Source of the DNA: Lysinibacillus alkalisoli
GTDB taxonomy: Bacteria; Bacillota; Bacilli; Bacillales_A; Planococcaceae
DNA length: 64,000 nucleotides
Reading direction: 5' to 3'
Assembly: GCF_014643595.1 (NCBI RefSeq)
Contig: NZ_BMJT01000011.1
Coordinates: forward strand, 1-64,000
A model generated the notes under the pieces. That model did no database searches. It was not told where the DNA came from and saw only the letters and a program-made list of their open reading frames with translations. Both the position numbers and the translations under genes were made by a program. Shown here in pieces: positions 44,247 to 52,748 of this stretch (the stretch's first letter is position 1; each line of letters opens with the position of its first letter).

Positions 44247-44806
44247 CAACTTTTTATTTTTTACGTCACGGGGAAACGGTGTGGAATAAGGAAGGAAAGT
44301 TACAAGGCTGGCTAGATTCACCTTTGACAACAACCGGTTGTGCTCAAGTACAAGCAACCGTACAAGATGTAACACAGCCGCTTGCTGCCGTTTATGCGAG
44401 CACGAGTGGGCGTGCTATCCAGACCGCTCATTATTTCCAACAGCCTGTCCACTTAGACGAGCGATTACGAGAAATTTACCTAGGTAAGTGGCAAGGGCAG
44501 TCCATTGCCGCATTACAGCAAAACGACGAATATCTCACGTATTGCCATGATCCTACACGCTATATCGCACAACATACGGAGAGTTTTCACGAATTGACAA
44601 CGCGTGTGTATGAGGCTTGTACCGCCATTGCCGCACGTCACCCTCATGCATATGTTGCTGTTGTGACACATGGTGTAGCGTTAAGGTGTTTATTGGCCCG
44701 TATCACACAGCAACCGTTATTAACATGGTGGCATAACGAGATTCAAGGTGGGCAAGGGTATACAGTGGAGTGGCAACAACAACGTATAAGGGAGGGGATA
44801 CAATGA
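44243..44806 (+). CDS. Histidine phosphatase, alpha-ribazole phosphatase-like (CobC)
   Basis: 187 residues of the phosphoglycerate-mutase fold. 'FYFLRHGETVWN' holds the phosphorylated His, 'RLREIYLGKWQGQ' follows, and the second His is in 'VVTHGVALR'. In this operon it probably removes the 5'-phosphate from alpha-ribazole phosphate or cobalamin phosphate. ATG 44243 is preferred because AGGTGG lies 8 bp upstream. The operon contains a second phosphatase of the same family at 46104. Confidence 0.88.
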   Translation: MTTFYFLRHGETVWNKEGKLQGWLDSPLTTTGCAQVQATVQDVTQPLAAVYASTSGRAIQTAHYFQQPVHLDERLREIYLGKWQGQSIAALQQNDEYLTYCHDPTRYIAQHTESFHELTTRVYEACTAIAARHPHAYVAVVTHGVALRCLLARITQQPLLTWWHNEIQGGQGYTVEWQQQRIREGIQ

Positions 44807-45348
44807 TTTTTATTGCAGGCGGTGTTCGTAGTGGGAAATCGGCATTTGCAGAGCAACTTGCTAAACAAAAAGTAACGACAGGTAGGCTTGTTTACATGGC
44901 TTCAGGTGTGGCTACAGATAGTGAAATGCATAAACGCATCAAACGTCACCAAAAAGATCGTGCAGAGAGCGATTATAATTGGCATACAATTGAAGCCTCT
45001 GTACATATTGAAGCGGTTTTAAAGACGATGCAACCTCATGATGTTGTCGTATGGGATTGTGTGACGACATGGCTTACCAATTTATTATATATGCCACTTA
45101 GTAATCAACAGTTAAGCAGTGAGGAGACTATAGCCAAAACCATCGAGCAAACAAAGGCTGCTATAATAGCCTTGCCTAAAACATGTACGCTGATCATCGT
45201 ATCAAATGAATTATTTGATGAGCCAGAACTCATTAATAATGAGATGAATCGCTATCGTAAAAAGTTAGGTCATTTACATGAATGGTTTGTGGCGCAAAGT
45301 GATGAGGCATATGAACTAACAGAGGGAATCGTGAAACGCTGGAAGTAA
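44803..45348 (+). CDS. cobU: Adenosylcobinamide kinase/guanylyltransferase CobU
   Basis: A 181-residue bifunctional enzyme that phosphorylates adenosylcobinamide and transfers GMP to make AdoCbi-GDP for CobS. 'MIFIAGGVRSGKSAFAEQL' is the Walker A N-terminus. 'RIKRHQKDR' is the segment with the GMP-accepting His. 'VVWDCVTTWLTNLL' and 'IIVSNELFDEP' follow. GGAGGGGATACA precedes ATG 44803. It overlaps the phosphatase gene by 4 bp. Confidence 0.93.
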   Translation: MIFIAGGVRSGKSAFAEQLAKQKVTTGRLVYMASGVATDSEMHKRIKRHQKDRAESDYNWHTIEASVHIEAVLKTMQPHDVVVWDCVTTWLTNLLYMPLSNQQLSSEETIAKTIEQTKAAIIALPKTCTLIIVSNELFDEPELINNEMNRYRKKLGHLHEWFVAQSDEAYELTEGIVKRWK

Positions 45349-45360
45349 GGAGGCTTGTCG

Positions 45361-46134
45361 ATGAAAGTGCTATTGCAGAGTATCGGGTTAGCCTTGCAGT
45401 TTTTTACGATTATCCCGTTAAAGCGTGAATTACCATTAACACGTCGTCATGTCACTATGATGTTTATGTTACTAGCGAGCATTGGTTTACTCATTGGGGT
45501 GCTTGCAGCGAGTGTGCATGTCATAGTGAGCCAAACTTCATGGCAGCCATTGACGCAAGCGTTTTTTACTATGTTAGCACTTGTAGTGTTAACAGGTGGG
45601 CTACATATTGATGGTTTAATTGATACAGGCGATGCCTTCTTCTCTTATCGTGACCCTGTACGCCGACTTAGCATTTTAGACGACCCACGTGTTGGCGCAT
45701 TTGGTGTGTTAACCGTATTAACATGGCTCGTTACAAAGTTAGTTGTACTGCAACAGCTCTATGCAGATCATGCGTTAGCGGTATGGATGTTAATTTTACT
45801 GCCTATTGTGACACGTAGTATGATGGCGTTATTTTTTACGACAACACCTTGTGCCAAAGAGAAGGGTTTAGCACACTTCTTTAAAACAACAAGTAATGGC
45901 CGCTATATTTTAGTAAGTTATAGTTTCATCACGATGATAGTACTCGGTATCTTTACCTGGTGGACGGCAAGTATAGTACCGCTTATATTAATCAGTATTG
46001 CCCTATTAGCAACCATGTGGTATCGCTCTTTTGCGATAAAAAATTTTGGCGGGCTATCAGGTGATTTATTAGGTGCATGGATTGAAGGATTGGAGGTCAT
46101 ATTATGGCTTGTCATACTGTTCGTGTATATGTGA
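45361..46134 (+). CDS. cobS: Adenosylcobinamide-GDP ribazoletransferase CobS
   Basis: 258 residues, an integral membrane enzyme that joins AdoCbi-GDP with alpha-ribazole (phosphate). Signatures: 'LQFFTIIPLKRELP', 'GGLHIDGLIDTGDAFFS', 'ILDDPRVGAFGV' and 'FGGLSGDLLGA'. The acidic cluster 'DGLIDTGD' binds Mg. AGGAGG lies 7 bp before ATG 45361; TTG 45355 is in frame but falls within the spacer. It overlaps the second phosphatase gene by 31 bp. Confidence 0.94.
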   Translation: MKVLLQSIGLALQFFTIIPLKRELPLTRRHVTMMFMLLASIGLLIGVLAASVHVIVSQTSWQPLTQAFFTMLALVVLTGGLHIDGLIDTGDAFFSYRDPVRRLSILDDPRVGAFGVLTVLTWLVTKLVVLQQLYADHALAVWMLILLPIVTRSMMALFFTTTPCAKEKGLAHFFKTTSNGRYILVSYSFITMIVLGIFTWWTASIVPLILISIALLATMWYRSFAIKNFGGLSGDLLGAWIEGLEVILWLVILFVYM

Positions 46135-46706
46135 TGCGTCATGTTAAAACTGCTATGAATCAACAGCGGCAATATATGGGCTGGACAGATGCCCCTATTA
46201 TAGAAGAGGTTGAGCCTTTGCAATGGTTGCCAGAGCATGTTGTCAGTAGTGACTTACAGCGTTGTATCCAGACGGCACATGGCTACTTTCCACAAACATC
46301 GCTTATTATAGAGCCGCGTTTACGCGAGTTATGTTTTGGCGACTTTGAAGGTAAAACGTATCAAGATTTACAACATAATGCTACGTATCGGCAATGGATT
46401 GATGATCCGCATAAACATACACCGCCAAATGGTGAGCCATTTATGGCATTTACGAGGCGGGTGTTAACAAGCTTTGTTGAACATGTAGCGAATGAAACTG
46501 TTTTTGTAGTGCATGGAGGGGTAATGCGTGCTATTTTGGCAGAATTTGCGCCACAACAGCAAGATTTTTGGCAGTATGAAGCTACTCACGACCATTATTA
46601 TGTGTTGGCGTGGGACAATATCGAACAAGTAAAGGAGGGGAGAAGATGCAAGTATTTATCGGTGGTGCCCATAGTGGCAAAACAGCATACGTCAAACAAC
46701 TCGTAG
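46104..46706 (+). CDS. Second histidine phosphatase of the cobamide operon
   Basis: 200 residues. 'RVYVMRHVKTAMN' carries the first catalytic His (Val-Lys replaces the usual Gly-Glu of RHGE). 'RLRELCFGDFEGKT' and 'FVVHGGVMRAIL' with the second His follow. GGAGG TCATATT precedes the ATG. Together with the gene at 44243 it gives two CobC-type phosphatases in one operon. One may act on cobalamin phosphate and the other on alpha-ribazole phosphate, which is an inference. Confidence 0.83.
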   Translation: MACHTVRVYVMRHVKTAMNQQRQYMGWTDAPIIEEVEPLQWLPEHVVSSDLQRCIQTAHGYFPQTSLIIEPRLRELCFGDFEGKTYQDLQHNATYRQWIDDPHKHTPPNGEPFMAFTRRVLTSFVEHVANETVFVVHGGVMRAILAEFAPQQQDFWQYEATHDHYYVLAWDNIEQVKEGRRCKYLSVVPIVAKQHTSNNS

Positions 46707-47032
46707 GTGAAGATGCAGAATGGCAAGTCGCAGTAGCACCGCATCATACATCAGCACATACCGTGGTATTAAATAATTTAGAAGCTTGGCTCGTCACGCA
46801 AGATTTGCAAGATGAGGATGTTGTAGTAGCAATGTTAATGGAGAGAATACGCCAACTACAGCAAACAGCCCAACTTTATATCATTGTGGCGGATGTGGGG
46901 AGAGGGATTGTGCCATTAGACCCTAAGTTGCGTCAATTACGTGATGTTTGTGGTCGCTTTTATCAACAACTATTTAAAGAAGCGACGAGTGTCACACGTG
47001 TATGGTACGGCTTAACAGAGAAATTGAAGTAG
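46646..47032 (+). CDS. Shortened CobU-like paralogue
   Basis: 128 residues. 'MQVFIGGAHSGKTAYVKQL' is a CobU-type Walker A start, and 'IIVADVGRGIVP' matches the CobU 'EVG.GIVP' segment. Compared with full CobU (about 180 residues) it lacks the middle part carrying the R-I-x-x-H-x-x-R GMP-acceptor motif, so guanylyl transfer is unlikely. AAAGGAGGGGAGAAG precedes the ATG. It may be a kinase-only or regulatory derivative, or a decaying duplicate. It lies inside the same operon. Confidence 0.8.
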   Translation: MQVFIGGAHSGKTAYVKQLVGEDAEWQVAVAPHHTSAHTVVLNNLEAWLVTQDLQDEDVVVAMLMERIRQLQQTAQLYIIVADVGRGIVPLDPKLRQLRDVCGRFYQQLFKEATSVTRVWYGLTEKLK

Positions 47033-47048
47033 TGAGGGGGGAGTTGAC

Positions 47049-47546
47049 ATGGACAAGGGGAAACTACGTTTATATGTGTTGACCGCACTTATTGCGGGTA
47101 TGGCAGCTATAGGTGGTTTCATCAAAGTACCACTTGGAACAGCGCAATCGGCAGCAATTGACTCAGCACCAGCTTTCATTGCTGCTGTATTATTACCAGC
47201 GCCTTATGCAGGGCTATCAGCTATGTTAGGACATTTTGCGACAGCAGCAACTTCGGGCTTTTTTTTAGGGCCGTTTCATATGCTAATTGCAGTGGAGATG
47301 TTTGTTATTGCATATGTATTTGCAAAGATGCATCAAGCAGGTATGCACAAATTAAAATGGGGGTTTGCTATACTTGCAAATGGCATTTTATCGCCGTTGC
47401 CCTTTTACTTCTTAATAAGTCCAGCCTTTTATTTAGGGGCTGTGCCAGGGCTATTATTAGCAACTGCACTCAATTTATTTGTTGCAGCACTTGTCATGCC
47501 TATTATAGCTAAGGCAATGGTACGAAATGGAGCGAAAACATATTGA
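47049..47546 (+). CDS. cblT: ECF transporter S component, alpha-ribazole uptake (CblT-like)
   Basis: 165 residues with about five TM segments. The N-terminal pattern 'GGFIKVPLGTAQSAAIDSAPAFIAA' is typical of ECF substrate-binding subunits. CblT of Listeria and Geobacillus imports alpha-ribazole, paired with the kinase CblS. Here it directly precedes a CblS-like gene with a 4-bp overlap, which supports that substrate. The energising EcfA/A'/T genes are not in the window and are normally encoded elsewhere. GAGGGGGGAG precedes the ATG. Confidence 0.8.
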   Translation: MDKGKLRLYVLTALIAGMAAIGGFIKVPLGTAQSAAIDSAPAFIAAVLLPAPYAGLSAMLGHFATAATSGFFLGPFHMLIAVEMFVIAYVFAKMHQAGMHKLKWGFAILANGILSPLPFYFLISPAFYLGAVPGLLLATALNLFVAALVMPIIAKAMVRNGAKTY

Positions 47547-48223
47547 GAGATGCATTACTTTTACCAGGCGGGCATGTGATCACCGTAGATAATTCCGCCG
47601 CCATCGGAGAAAAAGAGAACGATATTGTAAAAGTATCGAATGAATTAGCCGCTTATTATACGATACGTGTCGCCTTATTGGAACAATGGTCTGCAAATGC
47701 AGAGCCACAAGCGATCTCGCTTGCCAATTTTAGTGGTGACAATGCTTGGCAGCCTTATATCAACGGCATTCATCAAGCATTTAAAGAAATTGGGGCGCCA
47801 ATGCCACCTATTACAGGAAGTACAGAAACAAATATGTCAACATTGCAATCTGGTTTAAGTATTACCATCATTGGTCGCAAGTTAGAAGATACAACTTGTG
47901 CATCGTTAGTATGGTATGTATACGGGCAACCATTAGTGGGACAAGAAGTGTTAGAACAACCACAAGCTGTAGCAGACTTAGGTCGTATTTACAATGGTTG
48001 GCAACGTGGTTTAGTAAAAAAAGTATGGCCTGTGGGTTCATCTGGTGTGGCTAAGGAGTGTGAAAGACTCTTTCCTAATAAAACGATTAAAATTGAAGAC
48101 CTTGACCTACATAAAACAGCAGGACCAGCAACAGCTGTATTGTTAGCGAGTCATGTGGAGGACGAACATATTTTATGTGATTATTTTGGTCTTCCACTAA
48201 AGAAAGTTGTCGTTCAAGCGTAA
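47543..48223 (+). CDS. cblS: Alpha-ribazole kinase (CblS-like, AIR-synthase-related)
   Basis: 226 residues with a PurM/ThiL-like pattern. 'HVITVDNSAAIGEKENDIV' suits an N-terminal Mg-nucleotide strand, and 'LSITIIGR' with 'VGSSGVAKECERLFP' suits the C-terminal half. CblS phosphorylates imported alpha-ribazole to the substrate of CobS and bypasses CobT. The start is TTG overlapping the cblT stop, with GGAGCG upstream. It is the last gene of the operon. The identification relies on the cblT neighbour and the fold pattern. Confidence 0.75.
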   Translation: MRDALLLPGGHVITVDNSAAIGEKENDIVKVSNELAAYYTIRVALLEQWSANAEPQAISLANFSGDNAWQPYINGIHQAFKEIGAPMPPITGSTETNMSTLQSGLSITIIGRKLEDTTCASLVWYVYGQPLVGQEVLEQPQAVADLGRIYNGWQRGLVKKVWPVGSSGVAKECERLFPNKTIKIEDLDLHKTAGPATAVLLASHVEDEHILCDYFGLPLKKVVVQA

Positions 48224-48261
48224 GTCTTTTGTGTGATATTGTTAGCAAGTCATTTGATTCA

Positions 48262-48321
48262 TTGTTTTAATAAACACAATATGTTAGATTATTATTTATA
48301 GATAAACACAATATATAGTGT
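48262..48321 (+). promoter_or_regulatory. Two NrdR boxes over a promoter
   Basis: ACACAATATGTTAGAT (48274-48289) and ACACAATATATAGTGT (48306-48321) match the NrdR box (acaCwAtATaTwGtgt), the second perfectly. Their starts are 32 bp apart, three helical turns, as is usual for NrdR. TTGTTT (48262) with TAGATT (48285) could be a promoter covered by box 1. This predicts repression of nrdA-nrdB when dATP is high. Confidence 0.75.
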
Positions 48322-48424
48322 TTTGAGAAATAACAATATTATTTTGTTATTTCTCAAATCATCACATAAATAATAAAATCGTGAGAGTTGTGCAATGAAT
48401 TCATAATGGCTTTTTTTTATTTCT

Positions 48425-48453
48425 TTTACAGAAAATTTATCCACATATGTTAT
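48425..48453 (+). promoter_or_regulatory. Second nrd promoter with DnaA box in its spacer
   Basis: TTTACA (48425-48430), 17 bp, TGTTAT (48448-48453). The spacer contains TTATCCACA (48437-48445), a perfect DnaA box. This would permit replication-linked control, as known for E. coli nrdAB. Confidence 0.45.
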
Positions 48454-48484
48454 TTTTATTATGCCAAAATCTCATGATTATTTT

Positions 48485-48537
48485 GAGGGAGCGGCATAGC
48501 ATATGACAGGCATCCCTCATACAGAAGGATGCCTTTT
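48485..48537 (+). promoter_or_regulatory. Possible attenuator in the nrdA leader
   Basis: AGGCATCC (48508) pairs with GGATGCCT (48527) and is followed by TTT: a terminator-like hairpin. GAGGGA (48485) can instead pair with TCCCTC (48513-48518), which would break that hairpin. The two structures are mutually exclusive. Confidence 0.4.
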
Positions 48538-48576
48538 GTATTGCCCTCCACTTAAACAGAAGGGTGTGTTAACCAT

Positions 48577-50799
48577 ATGACAACAAAGACAACAACAATA
48601 ACAACACAAGTAGAGGCACTAAGAAATCGCTTTACAGAGGAACAGTTGGCTCCGTTTTTACGATTATCTGAACGTTGGCATCGTAAAACAAAAGATGGCA
48701 CTTACGAGGCATGGTCAGATGCCATGGTTTTACAGCTATTAGGTTGGATTGATGAGGACGAGCCTTACTGGACATTTGTCGCAGCCCATATTTATTTGCA
48801 CAAGCTCTATGAACAACATGCGAAGCTTCGTGGTGTGCAGGCACAGGAGGTATATACCACATTTCCACAAAATATAGAGAAGTACGTTGCGGCTGGATTG
48901 TATGATGAGTTACTTATGACAAAATATACATGGGCTGAACGCACCACCTTAGCGCAAAGTATCGTGCCAGAGCGTGATCAGTTATTCACTTATATTGGGC
49001 TCAAAACATTAACAGATCGCTATGTTTTGCGTGATTATCACAACCAGCAAGTAGAGTTGCCACAAGAGCGTTTTATGATAATTGCTATGACGTTAATGCA
49101 GGATGAAACTGAAAATCGCCTCGCTAAAGTACAAGAGGCTTACTGGGCGATGAGTCAGTTATATATGACAACAGCTACACCAACATTAGCAAATGCTGGC
49201 AAGACACATGGTCAATTATCTAGCTGTTTTATTGATACAGTTGATGATAGTTTACAAGGGATTTACAACTCCAATACGGATGTTGCTACTTTATCTAAGT
49301 TTGGTGGAGGCATTGGTGTCTACATGGGTAAAATACGCAGTAGAGGTTCTGCAATTCGTGGTTTTAAAGGCGCTTCAAGCGGCGTGTTGCCGTGGATTAA
49401 GCAATTAAATAATACCGCAGTCTCTGTTGACCAACTCGGACAGCGACAAGGTGCCATCGCCGTATACCTTGATGTTTGGCACAAAGATGTATTGCCTTTT
49501 TTAGATGTAAAGCTTAATAACGGGGACGAACGTTTACGAGCACATGATATTTTTACGGGGCTTTGCTTACCAGATTTATTTATGGAGGCTGTTGTAGCAC
49601 GTGAAGATTGGTATTTATTCGACCCTCACGAAGTACGTGAAGTAATGGGCTTTAGCCTAGAGGATTACTATGATGAGGTACGCGGTCAAGGTTCATTCCG
49701 CCAACGATACCAAGCATGTGTAGCGCATGAAGAGTTAACACGTACAGTTGTGCCAGCGATTGATATTATGAAACGTATTATGCGCTCGCAACTTGAGACG
49801 GGCGTACCTTTTATGTTTTATCGTGATGAAGTGAATCGTAAAAACCCTAATAAACATAAGGGTATGATTTACTCAAGTAACCTTTGTACAGAGATTTTTC
49901 AAAATATGTCGCCTACAACATTTGACAGTGTGGAATTAGAGGATGGCATTATTATGACAAAGCATACCGCAGGCGATTTTGTCGTTTGTAATTTGTCTTC
50001 CATTAACCTAGGACGAGCTGTACCAGCCAACGTATTGTCGCGTTTAATTCCGATTCAAGTACGCATGTTAGACAATGTGATTGACCATAATACGATACCA
50101 GTGAAGCAAGCGGAGTATACAAATCAGCGTTATCGAGGGATTGGATTAGGGACGTTTGGGTGGCATCACTTACTTGCACTAGAAAAAATTGTGTGGGAAT
50201 CAGAAGAGGCGGTTGCCTATGCGGATACCTTATATGAGCAAATTGCCTATTTAACGATTCAAGCCTCACAAACATTGGCGAAGGAAAAGGGAGCGTACCC
50301 CTTGTTTGAAGGTTCGGAATGGCAGACGGGCAGCTACTTTGATACGCGCGATTATAAAAGTGAGGCTTGGCTCACTTTAAAGGAGCAAGTAGCCAAATAC
50401 GGTATACGTAATGGCTATGTGATGGCGGTTGCACCTAACTCATCAACAGCGATTATTGCAGGTTCAACTGCCTCAATCGACCCAATCTTTCAAAAGAGTT
50501 ATTCGGAAGAGAAAAAGGATTATAAAATCCCAGTAACCGCACCTAGCTTAAATGAGCAGACGACATGGTTTTATAAATCGGCTTATTTTATTGACCAAAA
50601 CTGGTCAGTTAAACAAAATGCAGCTAGAGCTCGCCACATTGACCAAGGCATTTCTTTTAATATTTATGTGCAAAATACAGTTAAAGCGAAAGATTTACTA
50701 CAACTGCATGTAAATGCGTGGGACTCGGGCATAAAAACGACCTATTATGTGCGTTCTACATCTGTTGAATTAATGGATTGTCATGCATGTGAAAGTTAA
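48577..50799 (+). CDS. nrdA: Ribonucleoside-diphosphate reductase class I, alpha subunit
   Basis: 740 residues; reduces NDPs to dNDPs using the radical made by NrdB. Seen: 'LSSCFIDTVDD' (first redox Cys), 'FGGGIGVYMGKIRSRG', 'SSNLCTEIFQN' (thiyl-radical Cys with Asn and Glu), 'VVCNLSSINLG' (second redox Cys), 'VAPNSSTAIIAG', and the C-terminal Cys pair 'MDCHACES'. No ATP-cone motif is apparent at the N-terminus, so dATP feedback through a cone seems absent. It sits 14 bp upstream of nrdB. Tandem NrdR boxes lie about 260-300 bp upstream. Confidence 0.95.
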   Translation: MTTKTTTITTQVEALRNRFTEEQLAPFLRLSERWHRKTKDGTYEAWSDAMVLQLLGWIDEDEPYWTFVAAHIYLHKLYEQHAKLRGVQAQEVYTTFPQNIEKYVAAGLYDELLMTKYTWAERTTLAQSIVPERDQLFTYIGLKTLTDRYVLRDYHNQQVELPQERFMIIAMTLMQDETENRLAKVQEAYWAMSQLYMTTATPTLANAGKTHGQLSSCFIDTVDDSLQGIYNSNTDVATLSKFGGGIGVYMGKIRSRGSAIRGFKGASSGVLPWIKQLNNTAVSVDQLGQRQGAIAVYLDVWHKDVLPFLDVKLNNGDERLRAHDIFTGLCLPDLFMEAVVAREDWYLFDPHEVREVMGFSLEDYYDEVRGQGSFRQRYQACVAHEELTRTVVPAIDIMKRIMRSQLETGVPFMFYRDEVNRKNPNKHKGMIYSSNLCTEIFQNMSPTTFDSVELEDGIIMTKHTAGDFVVCNLSSINLGRAVPANVLSRLIPIQVRMLDNVIDHNTIPVKQAEYTNQRYRGIGLGTFGWHHLLALEKIVWESEEAVAYADTLYEQIAYLTIQASQTLAKEKGAYPLFEGSEWQTGSYFDTRDYKSEAWLTLKEQVAKYGIRNGYVMAVAPNSSTAIIAGSTASIDPIFQKSYSEEKKDYKIPVTAPSLNEQTTWFYKSAYFIDQNWSVKQNAARARHIDQGISFNIYVQNTVKAKDLLQLHVNAWDSGIKTTYYVRSTSVELMDCHACES

Positions 50800-50813
50800 A
50801 AGGAGAGAGGATA

Positions 50814-51854
50814 ATGACTTTAGTAAAAAAGCGTAATATTATGGATAAAGAAGCACCTAACGCTTCAACAGGTATTATTAATGGACGTTCTTCTAATATT
50901 TTAAATTGGGATGATGTACGTTTTAATTGGGCATACCCTAAGTATAAACAAATGCTAGGCAATTTTTGGACGCCCTTTGAAATTAATATGAGTAATGATG
51001 TGAAACAATTCCCCACGTTAAGTGATGATGAGAAAAATGCCTTTTTAAAAATTATTGGCTTATTAGCACTGCTTGATAGCATTCAAACCGATTATGCAGG
51101 GCATGTGGCGGATTATTTAACAGACTCTAGTCTACACGCCTTAATGATTATTTTAGCGCAACAAGAAGTGGTGCATAATCACTCTTATAGTTACGTCTTA
51201 TCAAGCATTGCCACGAAAGATGTACAAGATGAGACCTTTAATTTTTGGCGTACAGAGCCTATTTTGCAAAAGCGTAATGACTTTGTGATTAAGGGGTATC
51301 GCGCCTTTACTGAAAATCCAACTGTAGAGAATCTCCTCACATCTATTGTGTATGATGTCATTTTGGAAGGCTTATTTTTCTATTCAGGGTTTGCCTATTT
51401 TTATCATTTGGCACGCAATCAAAAAATGCTTGCAACAAGTACAATGATTAATTATATTAATCGTGATGAACAACTCCATGCGGATTTATTTGTTAAAATT
51501 TATCGCGAGATTTTAATAGAGCATCCCGAATTAGATACACCTGAACGTGCTGCGCAAGTGCAAGCGATTTTCTGTGAAGCAGCGCAGCTAGAAGCCGAGT
51601 GGGCGCGAGAAATTATAGGCGATAAAATGGATGGGCTTGATTATGAAGAAGTTCAAGACTATGTGTATTTTTATGCCAATGTGCGTTGCAATCAATTGGG
51701 TTATGAACGTCCGTTTGAAGGATATCGTAAAAATCCTATGAAATGGATTAAAGCATATGAAGACGTAGATCAAGGGAAAACGGATTTCTTTGAACAAAAG
51801 TCACGACAATACGTCAAAGTAAATGTTGAAGATAATGGTTTTGATGAATTATAG
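50814..51854 (+). CDS. nrdB: Ribonucleoside-diphosphate reductase class I, beta subunit
   Basis: A 346-residue ferritin-fold protein that forms the tyrosyl radical. Metal ligands seen: Asp in 'LLDSIQTDY', Glu and His in 'QQEVVHNHSY', Glu in 'ILEGLFFYSG', and Glu and His in 'RDEQLHADLF'. The radical Tyr is present in 'HNHSY', four residues after the ligand His. No nrdI lies nearby, so the cofactor is probably di-iron (class Ia-like), though this is an inference. GGAGAGAGGATA precedes the ATG. Confidence 0.95.
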   Translation: MTLVKKRNIMDKEAPNASTGIINGRSSNILNWDDVRFNWAYPKYKQMLGNFWTPFEINMSNDVKQFPTLSDDEKNAFLKIIGLLALLDSIQTDYAGHVADYLTDSSLHALMIILAQQEVVHNHSYSYVLSSIATKDVQDETFNFWRTEPILQKRNDFVIKGYRAFTENPTVENLLTSIVYDVILEGLFFYSGFAYFYHLARNQKMLATSTMINYINRDEQLHADLFVKIYREILIEHPELDTPERAAQVQAIFCEAAQLEAEWAREIIGDKMDGLDYEEVQDYVYFYANVRCNQLGYERPFEGYRKNPMKWIKAYEDVDQGKTDFFEQKSRQYVKVNVEDNGFDEL

Positions 51855-51935
51855 TAAAGGGCGGGGCGACATATGTCGTCTCGTTTTTTAGTATGATATA
51901 ATGCAGTATACTGTGGAAAGAAGTGTGGAATGTGC

Positions 51936-52388
51936 ATGAAGAGACGATTGATGTTTGCGGGTGTATTATTATTTGTAATGGCGAGTATTTGGTTTATTAA
52001 CGAGAAGGAACAAAGCTTTAAAAACCCTGTAGATGCCATACATGAATTGGACGGAGCTGTGCAAGTTATCCCTGCACATGTTACAGAGCAAGTGGCGTAT
52101 TATTTTTTTATGAAGAATGAGAAGGACTTTGGTTTCGTTGCAGCAACTAAGCATCTCTTTGGATGGAAGGCTAAAACCATTCGTTACGTACCTATTGCCA
52201 ATCAAAATTTTACAGATCGCAATAGCATCCCTTATGATGATACGATTACTTTTGGCATTGTCAATGAAACAGGTAAAAATACGTTGCCTAAACACGCTAT
52301 AATACAATTAATAGATGGTGAAGCTGGTAAGCAGCTTAAAAAAGCGGGGCATTCTACTATGTATGGCTGGTATTTGACAAAGTCATAA
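51936..52388 (+). CDS. Hypothetical exported or membrane-anchored protein
   Basis: 150 residues with an N-terminal hydrophobic segment ('RRLMFAGVLLFVMASIWFI') and no lipobox, then a domain with mixed strands. The family is not recognised. A TATAAT sequence at about 51896 suggests its own promoter. ATG 51936 has GTGGA 6 bp upstream; ATG 51930 is also in frame. It is monocistronic, closed by a strong terminator. Confidence 0.65.
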   Translation: MKRRLMFAGVLLFVMASIWFINEKEQSFKNPVDAIHELDGAVQVIPAHVTEQVAYYFFMKNEKDFGFVAATKHLFGWKAKTIRYVPIANQNFTDRNSIPYDDTITFGIVNETGKNTLPKHAIIQLIDGEAGKQLKKAGHSTMYGWYLTKS

Positions 52389-52394
52389 CATAAT

Positions 52395-52432
52395 AAAAGG
52401 TAAGGGGAAACGTTGTGACCCTTACCTTTTTT
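52395..52432 (+). terminator. Terminator
   Basis: AAAAGGTAAGGG pairs with CCCTTACCTTTT around 12 bases and is followed by TT. Confidence 0.88.
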
Positions 52433-52566
52433 ACGTAATAGTGTAGATAAGTTAATACTTGTCCCTGTGTACTATGCCATTATTCGATTATTTTTAATTT
52501 TACAATAAAATGCTTGACATTAAACCAAGTTATCATATAAGATTTTAATTAATCCAATAAGCAATA

Positions 52567-52722
52567 CTCTTATGAAGAGAGGTGGAGGGACTGGCCCTAC
52601 GAAACCTCGGCAACCATTGATGCGTCAAACGGTGCCAAATCCAGCAAGGGAAACTTTGGGAAATGAGAGGAGTAAACGGCTAGTGTAGCGGTCTCTATCT
52701 CTCAACAGATAGAGATTTTTTT
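52567..52722 (+). promoter_or_regulatory. SAM riboswitch (S-box) with terminator
   Basis: Conserved S-box core: CTCTTAT-GAAGAGAGGTGGA, GGGACTGGCCC, CCTCGGCAACC, 'GTGCCAAATCCAGCAAG', and the 3' P1 strand 'ATGAGAGGAG'. The terminator TCTCTATCT/AGATAGAGA with seven T residues is at 52692-52722. High SAM should switch off yezD-metQNI. Confidence 0.96.
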
Positions 52723-52748
52723 GTTTACTCTAAAAGGAGGGACAAAGC

